15,643 nt of DNA from XYA12-FULL-58-9 sp001798605 (GTDB lineage Bacteria; Myxococcota; XYA12-FULL-58-9). A program made the position numbers and the translations under genes. Below are positions 15,191-15,643 of the stretch, one piece after another; the first letter of the stretch is position 1; every line of letters starts with the position of its first letter. Below the pieces are notes generated by a model. The model was not told the DNA's origin. It worked only from the letters and a program-made list of their open reading frames with translations, and made no database searches. The DNA is taken from positions 1-15,643 of the forward strand of contig DAINMX010000148.1 of the NCBI GenBank assembly GCA_036736205.1. Reading direction: 5' to 3'.

Positions 15191-15643
15191 AGCTGTCGCT
15201 CCTCGGCTGCTGACGCGCCGGAGTTCTCCAGCTCGCCGAATAGATCCCGGAACACCTGTCCACGCGCCACGTAGTTGTCAAACTCGTCGAAACTCGAACA
15301 GGCGGGGGCCAACAACACGACATCGCCCCGCTCACAGAGAGCCACCGCTCGCGCGAAGGCGGCACGCATCGACACCAACCGCTCGACCCGGCCGTGATAG
15401 GAAAGTGCCGCAGCAACTGCCTCCTTGGCCTCGCCGTACGCGAGCACGGCCTTGACATTCTTGCCCACTGCAGTCGCGAGCCGCACGTACCCGGTGCCCT
15501 TGTCACGACCTCCAGCAAGGAGAATCACCGGCTTGTCCATCGCGGCAACTGCCACCCTCGCCGATTCATCGTTGGTCGCCTTGGAGTCGTTGATGAAGGT
15601 GACTCCATTCCATTCGCCCACCCATTCGAGCCTGTTCGCCAAG
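15187..15643 (-). CDS. murD: UDP-N-acetylmuramoylalanine--D-glutamate ligase MurD, C-terminal part
   Basis: Only the last roughly 150 codons are present; the gene continues past the window edge, and the apparent TTG start at 15642 is internal. MurD adds D-glutamate to UDP-MurNAc-L-Ala with ATP in the cytoplasm. The visible part is the end of the ATPase domain and the C-terminal domain: HRLEW-like NRLEWVGEW, FINDSKATN (the MurD/Mur-ligase loop between domains), ILLAGGRDKG, and the family signature LLAPACSSFDEFDNY followed by RGQVFRDLF. These, with position just before ftsW, separate it from MurE and MurF. Its stop overlaps the ftsW GTG by 4 nt. The 5' part with the P-loop cannot be judged. Confidence 0.96.
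   Translation of the reverse strand, partial: LANRLEWVGEWNGVTFINDSKATNDESARVAVAAMDKPVILLAGGRDKGTGYVRLATAVGKNVKAVLAYGEAKEAVAAALSYHGRVERLVSMRAAFARAVALCERGDVVLLAPACSSFDEFDNYVARGQVFRDLFGELENSGASAAEERQL
15199..15204 (-). promoter_or_regulatory. ftsW ribosome binding site inside murD
   Basis: GAGGAG on the minus strand, 8 nt before the ftsW GTG at 15190. It has the same motif, spacing and GTGA overlap as murG, which supports both starts. Confidence 0.75.

Noticed and set aside
1..15643. CRISPR arrays, tRNA or rRNA genes, insertion sequences, prophage or defence genes
   Set aside because: Looked for on both strands by eye; no repeat-spacer pattern, cloverleaf, transposase motif or known defence domain was seen.

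Overview
The window (about 58% G+C by eye, tightly packed, no RNA genes or mobile elements seen) looks like a chromosomal piece of a Gram-negative bacterium. A lipoprotein with an outer-membrane-type lipobox, a CehA/McbA-family metallohydrolase, a DUF3857-like protein and a receiver-GGDEF protein together recall Myxococcota and other former Deltaproteobacteria. That placement is an inference from gene content, not from phylogeny. The sequence contains a 100-N scaffold gap (3273-3372), so it comes from a draft assembly.

Left part, plus strand (2-5802): four closely packed genes. A CehA/McbA-type PHP metallohydrolase (5' end cut by the window) is followed by a small exported protein with one EF-hand-like loop, a lipoprotein with a DUF3857-like N-terminus, and folD. 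Spacings are 7 nt, a 4-nt overlap and 3 nt, as in an operon. The lipoprotein gene is interrupted by the gap. The gap is flanked by two identical 55-bp copies, and collapsing them restores one continuous 628-codon reading frame, so the break is very probably an assembly artefact.

Middle part, plus strand (5948-7920): an intact response regulator-diguanylate cyclase is translationally coupled (GTGA overlap) to a shorter protein of the same receiver-coiled coil-GGDEF plan whose receiver and GGDEF residues are mostly lost. A sigma70-like promoter lies so close to the first ATG that the transcript may be leaderless.

Right part, minus strand (8068-15643): the distal half of the division and cell wall (dcw) cluster, in transcription order murD (3' end only), ftsW, murG, murC, ftsQ, ftsA, ftsZ. 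Genes overlap by 4-8 nt up to ftsQ. ftsA starts 4 nt after ftsQ, and ftsZ follows an 82-bp spacer containing two small hairpins and a strong Shine-Dalgarno. murB and ddl, which often sit between murC and ftsQ, are absent. The products make the last cytoplasmic peptidoglycan precursors (MurD, MurC, MurG), polymerise septal glycan (FtsW) and build the Z-ring and divisome (FtsZ, FtsA, FtsQ). The cluster converges on the signalling pair across a 147-bp spacer.

No stretch over 300 bases lacks a gene. The longest non-coding stretches are 7921-8067 and 5803-5947. The least described parts are the exported three-gene module at the left and the active/degenerate diguanylate-cyclase pair.
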